Assembly (NCBI RefSeq): GCF_000499385.1
Contig: NW_013654360.1
Location: 1-24,750 of the forward strand
Origin: Eimeria necatrix
Lineage: Eukaryota > Apicomplexa > Conoidasida > Eucoccidiorida > Eimeriidae
Direction of reading: 5' to 3'
DNA length: 24,750 nucleotides
The notes under the pieces were generated by a model, which did not search any database, was not told the DNA's origin, and worked only from the letters and a program-made list of their open reading frames with translations. Below are positions 10,526 through 23,506 of this stretch, one piece after another. Made by a program: the position numbers and the translations under genes. Numbering within the stretch: position 1 is the stretch's first letter; each line of letters starts with the position of its first letter.

Positions 10526-13500
10526 ACTTTTGGGTCATCGTTTCTTTACACTAGGCAACATGGTAAATGCTTTTAACCCCCCATGGTAAAAGGTCTTTAC
10601 ATTTCGCCTAAATGTTCAACAATGTTTTGCGTAAAATGCTTCGTGGATGATATAGTAAAGCTGTTCTCTTTTTCAACTGTTTCACGAGGGGAGCCTGTTA
10701 CAAAGCTTTACTTGCCTGCAAGTTCCGGGAGCGCTCACAAACTGGCCCACGTAAACACGGCGAAAAGGTAACAGAAAATGAGCACCGCCATCGCAGTCCG
10801 CAGCATGTCACCGGGAGAAGCATATATTTTGCTGGACCGATTTAGTCCAAGGCAAAACGTTCACGCTATAGATAATTAGGATGAAAGACAAAAAGGATGA
10901 ATGCGCTCCAACCAGACGTTGTTGGATACACTATGAATACACAACTTCTGCGGAAAGCGCTTCTGCGAATGGATGGTTCATTTTGCGTCTAAATGTATTG
11001 ACAGGCGTATGCTTGGCATGAATGGTAGGTAGTGTCATGCAAGGCGTTCTAACGCACAGACTACAAGAACAACTTTAGAAGACGGATGCCCATAAGGAGT
11101 CGAATCGTTTCAATACGATGGGGAGCTATTTCAAGCTGGCAAATATCATTGGTTCTTGCCTGATAGCGAGGATTCAAATGGCGGAAGGATTGCCAATAAT
11201 TTCCCTGCATACTGCCAGCCACAGTACAGATCACTCCTTAGTCGCAACGCAAGAATGCGACGCAGGAGGGCAACGCCATCAACGTCACTTTAAAATAATT
11301 AATGCGCATTTGTTCGAGCCTAATAAATAAGCTAGATGGCTTGGTGTATAATACACAAGTGCAAAAACATAGCTGCGATGTTTGGATGCAGCAGAGACGT
11401 CGGGAGGCAAAACACCAGAACAAGTCCTTTCTTGGCCTCAAAAGTGCTCACATCAGCGCCATCCACTCAGCAATACCACATCGTGTGCAGCGAGTCGGCA
11501 AACAAAGTTTCCAGACTAAATAAGCGCAGCTCACGTCCTGTTAGCAGCGATCTGTTCCAGACGCATTGCGCAATCTGCTGCGATGGTCATCTCTACGGCT
11601 CGAAACCTCAAGCGACTACAAGGGCATAGCCACCAGGTGCTTGTTTCATCATAGTGCATAGTAAAAAGCATTCCAGTCCTTGATATCTAATCTGTGCTAA
11701 CTGCGTGGGAAATGTTTAATTGGTGAATTGTGAGTGCCGCGAGCGCGCACGGTGCAAAGGAAATATCTGATCCCTTACGAAACAAGTTTCTGTTTTAGAC
11801 GATAGCAAACTTCGTACCCTTTTGCTGCGCAAAGAAAGAGACTCCTCCCAGGTTGTAGGCGGCATAGTACCGCGATTATATTGATAATTTACTGCTGGTT
11901 TGTCCACTTGCCGTTCAGAATTAGGAAACGCCTTCAAGGGTGACTTGGGATTCTGCGGCGTTGACTGCTCACTAATACCTCGTGTCTTGCTCTTCCAATC
12001 GAACGCACAATCTATAACACGCTTTTCTGCCTCTGCAATTAAGCACAAGTTAGGAGCGCACTAGAATACGCGTTCTCTGCGCAGAATTCTGTTGCACGCA
12101 TGCCCTCATGTTCCGACATAATTAGTAGCATTCGTTGTTCCAGGTTCGGTATGTATCGCTTAGCGGTTGTTTGCCCCAGGCTTTGCGTACTCTCGAAATA
12201 AAAACAAGCACGTTTTGCTCACCCAGTTCTTTGAGTAGACTTTTGATTGCATCTGCTTTTCAAAGCCAGCCTTGCATCACCTGAATTACTAAATGCATGT
12301 CGTGTGGTTCATAACTGCACGTGTGCAGAATTCTCATCGTATCCGCGATTAGTTATACGCACGCTCTGCAATCGTTCGAGTTGTAGCTGCATACGTACTT
12401 GACTAAGCAAGGGATTACCGGAGGACAGTGTATTATTCACAAACTAACTATAATAAAACAACGTTACGACACAGTAAGTGGCACGTGGATTCCACAAATA
12501 GTTCTTCCATTGCCCGCGTCATGTGTCATGTCTGTTCGCAGAATATATTAGAAGAAAATGGCAATTTTGGGTAAGCACAAGCATGCACATTCACGGAAAG
12601 GAGCCGTGCAAAAAGCATTTACTAATTTGAACGGACCTGGTGATGATTGCTTGAGTGTATCACGAGCCTTCAGCAGCTCAATAGCACTAACACCCAAGAT
12701 ACACTATTCGTTCAACGCTATCGTTTGTACAGCCTTGAAATATCCCGTTCAAAATCGATCCTGTTGAGGCTGATATCGTAGTGCTTAGGCGGGCATTTCA
12801 CTTTTAGCTTTTCCTAAGACAGTTCTCACTTGCTGGTTTGCCACACGGGCACCTTATTGCCCATATATATTACATGGAACGGAAAAAGCTGTGCACTTCA
12901 TGTTTCTATAAAGCTTTATAAAACGGAACGCGTAGCAATTGTGCAAATGACGGTTTACTTTCTCTTGCACAACTCAGGAAATTTTCTTGCTGACAAAAGG
13001 GCATGAGTCTAAAGTTAAAAGGCATAGCAGGGTCGGCCATATTCGCTTCAATCGACTCTTGCATTTTTTTAATCTAACACCTTGCAAAACAAGGCAATAT
13101 ACTATTGTACAAGCGCGCACCACAAGCGCAGCTAAAAGCGCTGATGGTATTGTACGTTTTTCCTAGAACAAGGTGAGCACATTAGTCTGTCAGAAGACGC
13201 CAACACAAAAGTCTATGACGGTCTGCATTCCGTGTACCAAACGCATATACGATGGGCAAAGTGCAACGATCTACAGAGATAGCAGAATATAAGGTCCCGC
13301 TTATCGAGAAACTAAAAAAAGCAGCCGCCTGCACGTTCTTTCAAACTTCTGCATAGTTCTTCCTTTTTCAACGTACTTGCTGCAGAACCAATGGTCCGGC
13401 GCTTCTGAAACATATAGCACTAGCAACTGTCGGCATAAACTGTCCAAATTCTAGCGGACTTCAGCTGATGATAAAACGTCACTTTTGAACCAGATCGATG

Positions 13501-16500
13501 AAAAACGGAAACTTTGGGGCTTTACTAGCCGCGCGTTCATCGGCACAGAGATTGCCTCACAAGAAACGAAAATAGCTGTATTGATATCTGGAGAAATGTG
13601 CTGGCATGTAACAACAAAGCAGTTCATAATATTCATTGAAAGTGGGCAGCCGCTGAGCACATGTTTTCAAATGAATAACTAAAAATACCTCGAAACAACA
13701 CCCACCTTCAACTACTAGGCCACTAGATGTTACTAAGAGTGCTACATGCTCTGCAAAAGAGTATCTGCAGTACAAGCTTGTTTGCGGGTATCCACTCTAG
13801 CGTTAATCGCAGCCTTCTCATATTAGGTGCACTATACTGTTATTAGACGCACTAACTGATATGTGGACATCAAATGCTAATGCCCGATCATGCAAATCAT
13901 CCACGAATTCAAGCGCTTCTGCTAATATGTGTACATTGCAGTTCTTGCTTTGTTAACGGGGCTTCGCTATAGATGGACAAGAACTGTGTAAGAAAAAGTG
14001 CGCTTATGCGTGAACTGCATTATGTGATGGCGTATAACTATTTTAAACATGTGAACACTAATCGCAGCAAGCATTTAGTGCGAAAACACGACCCAACACC
14101 CAGATTAATATGTAGTCTCTACGCAGCTGCCTACATTTGTTTTCCCGTCTCTTCTCGAAATGTTCGCCTCATACGTGTGCCGCCCCTCCATGGCTCTTTT
14201 GCAGGCAGCAACATCATTCTCTGGTCAGCAGCAACATACTGCCTGGAAATCCCATAATTCACTAAATCGACTTTTTGAGTGGATTGTGGGTACGCCACAT
14301 TTATGCTTGTGCAACTTGTCATGAGAAATGGTGATTTGTAGGTTCTTAGATAAATTACGGCCATCATCGTTTTTTCATATGCGAACTCTCCAGGTATTTG
14401 ACCTTCGTCAGTTTCGAGCAGTGGCACATTCTCCGCGCAGCACGATGGACGAAGATGCGCCTTCGGTTTAATGTCATGGCAAAAGGCACTAACTTTGCCC
14501 CGTCGCTTCCAAACAATGGCTGGTGAAGTAGCTCTGACCAGTAAAACCAATATGAAAGATATCAGGCGCTCTTACGATCAAGGACGTCACTGCGTTCCAA
14601 AGTGTCAGTTGTTGAAATTGCACCAGCTCACTAGCTGTTTATAACAGTAGAACGTACAAACTATGAACAGGTTTTCGCTTGTTCTTACAAGCACAAAAGC
14701 AGAGAAAAGAGGACACAAAGCCGTTTTTGGTAGCTTAAGTTCGCCTGTTGGTATGTTTCAACGCCGAGAAGATGTACGCCAATGCTTGATGTGTAAACTC
14801 CCTCGTCGCGACGCATGAGTTTTACAAACATATTGGAACCTTTATCAACGTTTCTCCATTAGATCAAGGCTTGCTTCTGTGCAGAAAACACCCAGCGGTT
14901 CCGGCGTTTGTCCGAGCATATATTTTTTTCTCTCTCGGTTCGCAGTACAATCGAACAAGAGCAAATCAGTGAATTCCTTTCTTGGGGGAACGACTGCAGG
15001 TGCTTGCACGACTAGACGCACAATCTGAGATTTTTCGCGAGTGATCCTCATGCACATTTGGTGTCTGAGAATCCATTTAAACGTTAACAAAACTGGTGGT
15101 TTGGGATATAGCACTTGCAACCAGCTCAAACTTGTGGGCGTATACTCCGCAATCAGCGCTATGCTTTGTTAGCAGCTATGGAGAAGAAGTTCTTACGCAC
15201 GCTGTACTGCAGCTCAGGTGCCCATGTTATAACTTGAAAAACTAGAGAGTTTAGAAAGTGAATAGCGTTTTCGAATTGTGCATTAGTGCGCGAATAGCCT
15301 TTTACGCACGTAGTGGCACGCAGGCACAAACGTCATTCGACATTTTTATTGAGCAATCCCCGCCTTTTTGTCACAAATACGGAGAGTGCCTCACTCCCTG
15401 AGAATTTTTCTTTCCCGTTTCAAGCTGGCAGTAAAAGCAATCGAAGAACCATGGGAGGCACCATTAGTGTAATGCTTCTTAAGAATAGATTCTATGCATC
15501 GAAGCGTGAATAAAAACCTTTGTAAACATCGGGAGAAAAGTTAAGTACAAGCTAGGCAGGTGTGCGCTGATTCATACTTTTAAAGTAGCACAATGAACAC
15601 GATAAGAGTTGTTGAGGAGAAAGTGATGCATTTCCATTCGTCCTATGGAGAACAAATTCCATAAACGCCAAGAATCTCTAGAACTTCAGAGCTCCATATT
15701 TATCAGATACAAACATACATGCACACGTGCTCTTCAAGGCATACTTTGTATGCCCTAAAAAACCTGATATTATTCAATAGAATGCTTTCATGCTAGCTAA
15801 CTGCCGTCAGAGCCCGTATGATCAGCAGGTTGCAATTGAGCACAAACGTGAGGCTCTCCCACATACATCCTGCATTAAATCAATCTTAGGGCGTCTTTCA
15901 ACTTTCTAGTAGGTTTTCGCCACGACCCGTATATTATCAAACAAATATTGACTTTACTGATATTTTGAGAGCTTGGTGAGGCTGTGCAATGCATGATGAA
16001 GGGCCGTTATGAAACGTTTGATCCTGACAGCTGAAGTATTACACCCAAACATGTGTTTGCCGCCAGTGACGTAACGTTCCTGGTTTTGTGCAAGTCCCAC
16101 GTTAACACCTTTGGTTTGAGGGACTACAGCAGATATTAAACACCGCGTTGGGAATGTTGCACGCACAGAAACGTGTGCACTGAAGCCCATGAGTTTTGGA
16201 GACTAACCCCAGAAAACAACATCTTGGAGGCAGTTGGCCAACCTAGTAAACCGCAATATGCTATGAATGGCGTTCAAACAGTAAGAGCCGCATTTCGACC
16301 CAACAAAATTGCATTTGCATCCTAAAACCTGATGATCCTGAGTCTCACCGTCTGACAGTGGAAAGCATTGTCCCACCTTTCAGCAAGACACTTCAGCAAG
16401 CTACGACGTAATTTTGCCAAGCCTAAAACGTAGGAAGCTCACCCGCAATATGAATCGCCGTATCGAGATATGACTGTGCTTCGAATCGCACGAATATGCC

Positions 16501-19500
16501 AAAGCAGCAGCTTTCCAGGCTGCACGAAAAGCTGTTTTTCCCAGTCCTGATTCCTTCACGAATGCACGCAGCTTGTATACGCCAAACACTCAAGCAAACG
16601 CGCTGTCTTGAGCGTGGTGTATTTTCTTTAAATTCCAATACGGATTCTGGGGAGAATGCGTCAGGGGTTCAATTGCACAACATCTCAAATGACTGTATTT
16701 AATGGATCTGAAGAGGTGCAGGTAACCCACTCCCTGAAGCAAAATAATCTGACTTAGTGTGCACGATACTCATGACGAGTTTTTTGTGTTAAAAATTTCT
16801 ACTTCGGGGAGAAACGTTGTATTGACTGCGGAAGTTCACATTCTGCAGCTTTACTACTTCTTCTCTTCTGATCGACCGGCGATAGTGTAAGGACTTCCAT
16901 AGGTCCAACATACATGCTTTGTATCATGTTCCAAAATGGATGAATATTCAGTGGAGGCACGCCCCCGGCGTTACCTCAGCAGGACCGCCATAGGGCAGTG
17001 CATGCTTGTACTGTAGCTATACAATTGGTTACCTAGTCCCCCATGGTTGCAAGGTTCAGCGTTAGATAAAATGTGGTTTATCTAACCACTCCACATGGTA
17101 AAATTTATGCAATTGCCAGAACTGCGAAGTTAGATCTTGCGAGATCCACGTACACGACTTCTTTTTCACACACATTGTTAGATTTGTATTCATAGAGGGT
17201 ACAGCATCAACCATATTGCGTGCCTTGAGAGATGCTGTGTTGCTCAGAGCTGTAGAAAGCGTTGACGCTCTCAGCACTTATCTTACCCCATGATTCGTAC
17301 CAAAATATACGTTAGGGTTTTTCAAATGTGACGCACATCCTTCCGGGACCAACACTCTCGACTTACTCACACACTATATTCCGTATGGCAAATGATTCCA
17401 CCGTGATACTTACTCGAAGATGAACGCTAGGTTACCTAGGTTGTCCCGTTTCTGTCTAAAGAGACCCCAACTGCAAGCATCGTTGCACGAAGTTCACAGG
17501 TTTTTAAGCAGCGCGAATTCACTCAGAAAACCGTGTAACCTACTATGTGCTGCATAAGCAGAAAACGCCTTACGTGCCTAATTATTCTCTTCAATTGGCA
17601 AATTGGTACAGCTTTTTTCTTCTATGGTGGGCATTGACCGACTGCATCGAATAGGTTTCAGCACTGCTTACTGCTGCTGCTGCAGCCTCCCCTCTCTGTC
17701 TACTTGGCTGATTTCTTTCTCTAATTTTGCTCACATTCTGCAGATTGCCAAGTATTACACGTGCCATCCATTCTAACATGCTCTGTGGGCATTTCATGCA
17801 AATCGGAAGCTAGTGCCCGTGAATTTGTCAAAAATATTGGGCTGGTTGCATACCTTTGATCTGACATCCAACGCACGTACTAAACGAATACCTAGCTGCG
17901 ATATATCCTTACGTGTAGGCCCAAATTCTCTATTTACCGACTGAAATGAAAACCCAAACTTATTTCATCGAAAGGCTTGCAGAACTCCCTTGCCAGTGTG
18001 ACAATTGTACCTTAATGTTCAGCTAATTTCCTTTTAGCTTCCTAAAATTAAGACACGTTCAAATAGTGAGAAACGTATGCAACATGATGTTCGGGTATGC
18101 AGGCATATCTACCTTCCTGGCAACACGCGCTTGCTACAAACTTCACGCTCATCTAGGTCAACACTTCAAGGCTGCGTAAGCGGTTTCTTAATCGTACGAG
18201 CTGGCAGGGAAAGCAAATATATTTACTCAGGACGCAACGTTTTAATTCTGTGTGTAGGAAATAGTGCCCTTTTGAGAACCTCCATGTATCTAAGTTTCGA
18301 ATCTCTTTCCACTGTAAAATGTACTGGATCAATTTGAAGAGACCCGCTACGTATGACAACACGTACGCGTAACTGCTAGTGCAGACGTGTCGCAGTGCAA
18401 GGAACAAAACGTATGCTGTGAAGCCAAAAACGTTTGACTGCCGAAAAGTACACTTTTGGAGGGAGATTTCCGCCGCGCGCACGCAGCATCTGCGGATAAA
18501 TTACTTTAAGTTGCTATGCATCTCTGAAAGATGCCTCATAGCCGACTAAAATAAGACAGTGACAGCGACTCGGATTAAGTATTTCGCCAGTAGCAGGCCT
18601 TCATACGTCCTGTGTAGTAGAGTAAGAACTACACGCGAGATATGGGAGCACTGTCCACGTGAAGGATTCGACAGCATCACATAATACTCTGTTTGTTTGT
18701 TAATCTCAGGTTGATGCCCATATTGGGCCACTAATTGCACCAGAAGCCATTGCACACAAAGGCGCAATGGGCACAAAAAGCAAGTGCAGTCCGCAAAGCT
18801 TTTAGCAAGCGAGAAACAGTTAGTTTGGCCGCGTTATGTGCTAGTGACTTCCAGATGTCATCACAGCGGGAAGGCAACAACCCATACACACAACGGCCTA
18901 TATGGAAACGGAAAGTTTGCTGTGCACAGCAGACGCTGAGTTAGTTTGTCATGCGATCACAGCAGAAAGCATGGAACACAGTGATGCTACTTTGTTTTGA
19001 GGTCTCAGTGTCTGGTAGTCGCCGTGCCGCACTTGCTAAATACACACCTTCCGCCATTGAACTAGACAAATACAATAGATAAAGCGTTTATATATAGAAC
19101 ATTGCACAGCACATGCGGGTCGAAAAAAGATACAGCAAAGGGCTTTGGAATCTACGGTGCAAGTAGATTTGAATCATGCAAAATGCTCAGTGGAACAATG
19201 GCGAAGAATTGTTATCAAGGAGATGGCGGACAAGCATTGCTTCTAAAGAGAAACTACTGGCGAATCGGAAGACAACCGTGGAGTGATGCAGTTGCCTGAG
19301 GACGCTTCTGCACCGGGAAGCAAGCATACCAAGTCATGCGTCCACTGCCAAGGGACAAAAATGTCCTAGCATAAAGATGCTTCAAAATGCTTAAGCTCCA
19401 GCTGTACGACAAGAAGGTATTTTCGTCAGGCCTTAGACGCATTCCGCCTTACACCTGTGTACATCTAGCTTTGCACAATTTCTGCAACACACAATCTGAA

Positions 19501-21185
19501 GCTCCCGCATTGTTGAAAGAGACGCTTTTGATGACGTATCATTTTATCATTGGGATGAGAATTGCCCCGCGATAAATTCAAAGCTAAATCAACATTGAAA
19601 CGCGTGTTAGCAGGCCAATAGATTTTGATCCTCTCGCAATTTAACCACAGAAGGAAGAGCGCCATAAAGCTGTGTCTGTTGTTGAGCTCCCTTGAGATCT
19701 AATGTTTATGCGAGGAGCCGTTAGGAGTCATACACCCGCGCCCCATTCCTAAACGTCAACGGCTCACTTTTTTCATCGCAGTATCAGCATTCCAAGTTTT
19801 ACAAAAGGGCAATTCAACGAAAACCATCGAGGGCTGCAACTATACTGGAGTGTTCGCCATCGCGGACTCAGCGCGTTTTCAAACGCTTACGTCACATACA
19901 CTTAGGCAAAAGCGCGAGACAAACCGTCTCAGCGCAATTAAGCACTGGAAGCCAACTTCTAGCCAAGCGTAACGAACCGCCTGCAATTTGAATTGCTTTT
20001 ATCAGTGCTGCAATGCTGGGCTTTCAAATGTTATTGAAAATTTGCCACGCCTCTACAAAGAGGAGCCGGTGTCGGCAACATTTCTCTCGCATATTCCAGT
20101 ACCACTGTGATGTCAGATGCTCACACAAAACCTTGTACTCAGTTCTGAACAAAACAAGCAGAGCGCTATGCAAACGAAAAAGTACCGGTCAAGATATTTC
20201 CTCGCTTGCAGAGTGACATTGCCTTCTACTCAAGTTTAGGAGAAAACGAAAAAGCTTCCGCTCACAATTCAAGACGCACTTTTCAAATTTGCGAGCTTTG
20301 ATATCGGAGTCCAATTAACGTGAAAAGACAAGTTTTGCAGGTTCGAATACTGCTGCGCAAATGTTGCATGTGAGTTGCTTGCTCCAACATATTTTCGTAC
20401 TGCATCTGCCCATGATCAGAACAACCGTCCAGTTGGGTTCTTGCTGATATTTAAGAATTATGCTGACACATAATCCTTGCATTCTAAGAAAACAAGCGTC
20501 TTCTCAGATAGTGTTTGCAGTCGAAGAAGACAAACATCGCACCGGTGGGCGGTTCCAAGAATAATTTAGGAGCAATACCACAAACTGTCAAATAGATCTT
20601 CAGGCTGCCTAGTTTAAGTGGCGAACCTGGTTTGATGGCGAGATAGGAGTGTCAAATATTAGCTCGATTGCTCTCTCTCAGCTTCGGAAGAGTGGTTCAT
20701 GCACATTGAAGAGGAAGGCCTTTAAGTGAAGAACATCTTCACGCCACCACCCCTTCCGTTGTTGCGTAGCACTCAGTTAAGGATTCCATAAGAAGGCCTA
20801 AAAAACAACAAACGTAACTAGCTCTTTCACGAGTTCATCAGTGTATGCTCAGAATTTGCTGAATTGCACACAGAATATCCACGTACCTATTAACTCAACC
20901 TCAGATTGAGAAAGACATGTCAAATTCATATACATATCCATCAAAACACACTGAAATATCTGTTGTTTTTTATTTCGCTGTCGATGGCAACACATTAGCT
21001 ATCGCGCACTTGCTGTTCAATGTGGCGAGTGCTACTCACCTCTTATGGATACAGAGAACCGCATTAGAACAGCGTATAGCAATCATCACTTTCCAGAAGA
21101 TAACTGTCTCTTAACTCCCTACACTGAAGCATGCTTCCGCACCTTTAGACGCATTGGGCGATTCATTTGAGCCTAATATTTCCCG
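10526..21185. other. Long unassigned gene-poor stretch
   Basis: No recognisable protein, RNA gene, mobile element or long repeat was found in this 10.7 kb. The longest open stretches are 139 codons at 14131-14550 minus, 110 at 11716-12048 minus (hydrophilic, Ser/Arg-rich), 109 at 18153-18482 minus and 97 at 11336-11629 plus. An ATG in a good context (GAAAATGG) starts a 69-codon ORF at 12558. Small structures include a perfect 7-bp stem with a 3-base loop at 15738-15754, a 12-bp (CTG)4 run at 17671-17682 and a tRNA-like fold at 20288-20361 (see findings). Base composition is fairly even and no strand skew was noticed. Confidence 0.5.
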
Positions 21186-21407
21186 ATGCGCGTTTCATTC
21201 AAAGCGTCCTCCACACGCCTGCTGAGCATCCTTCTCATCATCGCCTGCTGTGGCGCTAGGAACCCACTAGCTGCAAGTAAGTCTCAAGTTCGATCTAACA
21301 GCCAAATGGCGCGCTGCTCACTGCTCATAATTTACAGAGTCCCTTATAAAGTGACGCTGCCAGGAAGCTCTGCGGAAAAAAACTGTGGGCGAACGTTGCA
21401 AAAGTGA
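21186..21407 (+). CDS. Candidate small secreted protein with signal-peptide-like start
   Basis: The ORF has 73 codons from an ATG at 21186 to a TGA at 21405-21407. Residues 1-11 are polar and basic (R2, K6, R11). Residues 12-20 form a hydrophobic core (LLSILLIIA), followed by CCGA, where a signal-peptidase cut after Ala24 is possible. This three-part layout is that of a secretory signal peptide. The segment 21277-21339 looks like a short intron: it opens with CAA/GTAAGT, contains CTAAC and ends TTTACAGAG. It is 63 bp with no in-frame stop, so both the retained form (73 residues) and the spliced form (52 residues) stay open. Using the AG two bases earlier (61-bp intron) would instead stop within a few codons. 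An AATAAA lies at 21412-21417, just after the stop. No family was recognised, and it remains a short ORF that could be fortuitous. Confidence 0.3.
   Translation: MRVSFKASSTRLLSILLIIACCGARNPLAASKSQVRSNSQMARCSLLIIYRVPYKVTLPGSSAEKNCGRTLQK
21277..21339 (+). other. Possible short spliceosomal intron
   Basis: The donor matches the common GTAAGT consensus (21277-21282). A CTAAC branch-like motif lies at 21295-21299, and the 3' end is a T/C-rich tract ending TTTACAG (21331-21337) followed by a second AG (21338-21339). The length is 61 or 63 bp depending on the acceptor. It falls directly after the signal-peptide-like part of the ORF. Introns this short occur in many protists, algae and fungi. RNA evidence would be needed to establish it. 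Confidence 0.25.
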
Positions 21408-22199
21408 AGCAAATAAAAGGTAGAGTGGTGAATGCAGGATGATGCAGACCCCAACACGGAAGATTGCCAATTCAACGGTCGCTTGAACATTTTAGTAGTA
21501 TGATGACCCTTCCCTGGCATGCACAACGCCAGTGTCTCGCAGTTAAAAGTTACAATAAACGAAACTGGAGAAAATCTAACCTCGGAGGGCCCTAGACATT
21601 AGTTGGAACGTATCATCACCGAGTACTTCTGATCTTGTCAAAGCCCCAGGGCGACTGCACAAACGCCATAATTTGCTGCACAAATAAAGTTACTGCCTAT
21701 ACCCGGAAAAGTCGGGTAAAAGTCAAGCAACTGGCTACAAGAATCACTGGCGCATTCTGTCGTCATTGCAAGCATAAAAACATTTTTGTCTTAGTTTTCA
21801 GCGCTATCAGCGGTGAGTCGCCCAAACTAGCATGTAATATTGACGGATACTACAATACTTCGAAATGTTGTACGGCTCAATGCTTTATTTCCGCGAATGT
21901 TGCTCAACACGGGCACTGCGCTGGGTAAAACTAACATAGTTACGCAGAGACGGAGGACAGATATTAACGAAATGGGTGGAGTAGCCGCTGAAGCGCGCGT
22001 CTGTCCTGCTTACTGCGCTGCAGTGATGAAGCTACGCTGAGTAGCATCGCATTTGGCACGCACGTAGAGTACGTACTTCAGTGAAATGCAGTGAAAATAT
22101 TCGAGATATAACGCTAATGCCGTAGTAAGTACGGCCTTCCCCCCAGAGTAGTGTAAGCTGGAAAATCACACACCAGGGTTCTAGAGAACGATATCAATA
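21408..22199. other. Unassigned sequence
   Basis: Nothing supportable was found. The longest open stretch is 97 codons at 21635-21928 plus, with a basic and Cys-containing product but no motif I can name. No repeats were seen. Confidence 0.55.
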
Positions 22200-22493
22200 T
22201 TATAACGAAGTCTTGTGACTATATGGTTGGCGCTTGCTAAATTCAATCTCATAAGCTTCATATACGCTACGTTTCATCCTTGAGCACCATGAGGACGGCG
22301 GTAGCGGCAGGTTCTGCCTTATGATTGCTTGTGTAGAACGGTTAGGAATGACTGCGCGACCCAAAAGAAAAACTATGCGGTATAAACAAGACTGTACAAA
22401 TTCAAAATGTCTTTGGAGGTGATGGCTGGCACGCTGGTTTAGCGTACCACGATTCTCCAGGTCTACAGCTGAATACTGTCGTGGCGCAGCCAT
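22200..22493 (-). CDS. Candidate ORF or first exon with strong start context
   Basis: The ORF has 97 codons from an ATG at 22491-22493 to the stop at 22200-22202. The start context on the minus strand is CACAGCATGG, with A at -3 and G at +4, a very good eukaryotic initiation context. The product begins MAAPRQYSAVDLENRG, has a hydrophobic patch near residues 37-48 (CLYRIVFLLGRA) and a polar, basic tail. No family was recognised. A GTACGC after GAATCGTG could act as a donor, so this may be a partial first exon. Length alone is well within chance. Confidence 0.18.
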   Translation of the reverse strand: MAAPRQYSAVDLENRGTLNQRASHHLQRHFEFVQSCLYRIVFLLGRAVIPNRSTQAIIRQNLPLPPSSWCSRMKRSVYEAYEIEFSKRQPYSHKTSL

Positions 22494-23040
22494 GCTGTGC
22501 GGACGTCGAGCGTAACCTGAAAGGCTACTATTATATTTTTCTTGCGTCTTTGATTACATCTTCAAGTCATTGTGTCGGAGGAGCTGCTGTGGTCGTCTCT
22601 GCAAGCGGCAACATCAAACGTGCTGCGATGGAACAGTCAAGGTGAACACAGAGGAACACAGAAGAACAAATCACTCTCCAAATTTTATATATACCTCCAA
22701 AGAGAAACTGCAGGTTTACTGATGGAAACCTTCAAACAATACAGCGTCACGCCTCTACTATAACGCAAAACACACAGCAATTCACAATCCATTTAAAGAA
22801 CATCGGAGGCTCACTTGCTAGATTGTTGAGTGGTACTTTGCCACATTGTTGATAGGTTCCCCTAGCGTGAAGAGATATGCGAGGCTCGGGATTGTGCATA
22901 AAACTGGCAGTGCTGAATATGTATGCTGGCTCAAAGCAAATGCGCGTCCATTGCATTTGAGCAATAAGCCAAATACAAATCAAAATCCGAGCCAATACAG
23001 AGACACGTCAACAAAAAAACATACAGTTTTTGCTAAAGTT
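22494..23040. other. Unassigned sequence before the skewed region
   Basis: No gene can be supported. An 82-codon minus-strand stretch (22747-22995) and a 66-codon plus-strand stretch (22846-23046) overlap each other. A loose 10-bp periodicity with GAACA cores lies at 22641-22670 (three imperfect units). Confidence 0.55.
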
Positions 23041-23125
23041 CTGTGAAAAATATGACCCAGCGCAGACAAGCCTCTAACGCCCCCAAACATAATGAGGTCA
23101 CGCGCGCCTTTCAAGAATGTCCTAA

Positions 23126-23506
23126 GCAAAAATCAGGACACGCGAACTCGCACAGAGTAGAAGCTGGAAAAATACATTGATTGGAGCAGCAACTTACAAA
23201 TCGCCAAATCCCACTCTATCTACTTGTTCCAAAAATCCAGGAATTGACAATCACTTTGCTTTCACCTACCAACTGCATGCCAGCGAGGAACCTAACATGC
23301 CGAACGGACAAATCAAAGAGGTCACACTCCACGAAGAACACGCTGCCACCGCACAAACAACCAAGTGCATATCGCCACCACACCCACAAATCGTCTCGCA
23401 GGCGCCACAGACAAAACACCAATATATTTCTTTCGCAACAGGATGCACCTGTTCCTTTTGTGGCTGCGTGAATATGGCATGCAGTGTGCCAAGCAATGCC
23501 GCATAA
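23126..23506 (+). pseudogene. Candidate broken coding segment, first repeat copy
   Basis: This plus-strand frame is open for 126 codons after a TAA at 23123 and ends with a TAA at 23504-23506. There is no ATG before 23295. The middle part has a balanced, protein-like composition with acidic and basic residues (for example ASEEPNMPNGQIKEV), followed by a Pro/Gln-rich part and a Cys cluster (CTCSFCGC). The same frame reopens at 23507 and runs to 23878, so a single stop splits a potential longer reading. The second repeat copy keeps the matching frame open. However, all differences between copies in this frame are amino-acid replacements. A neighbouring frame (23181-23471) instead shows mostly silent third-position changes. 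Which frame, if any, is real is therefore unresolved. Confidence 0.2.
23208..23366 (+). repeat. Direct repeat, copy 1 (1384-bp spacing)
   Basis: This segment aligns without gaps to 24592-24750, with 26 differences in 159 bases (about 84% identity). The best-conserved core is 23271-23330, which differs from copy 2 at only two sites. Similarity fades left of about 23208. The right end is undefined because copy 2 is cut off by the window. Confidence 0.95.

Noticed and set aside
15738..15754. Perfect 7-bp stem with TTT loop, considered as a terminator
   Set aside because: It is short, has no adjacent gene and no T tract in the right place, and small palindromes like this are frequent by chance.
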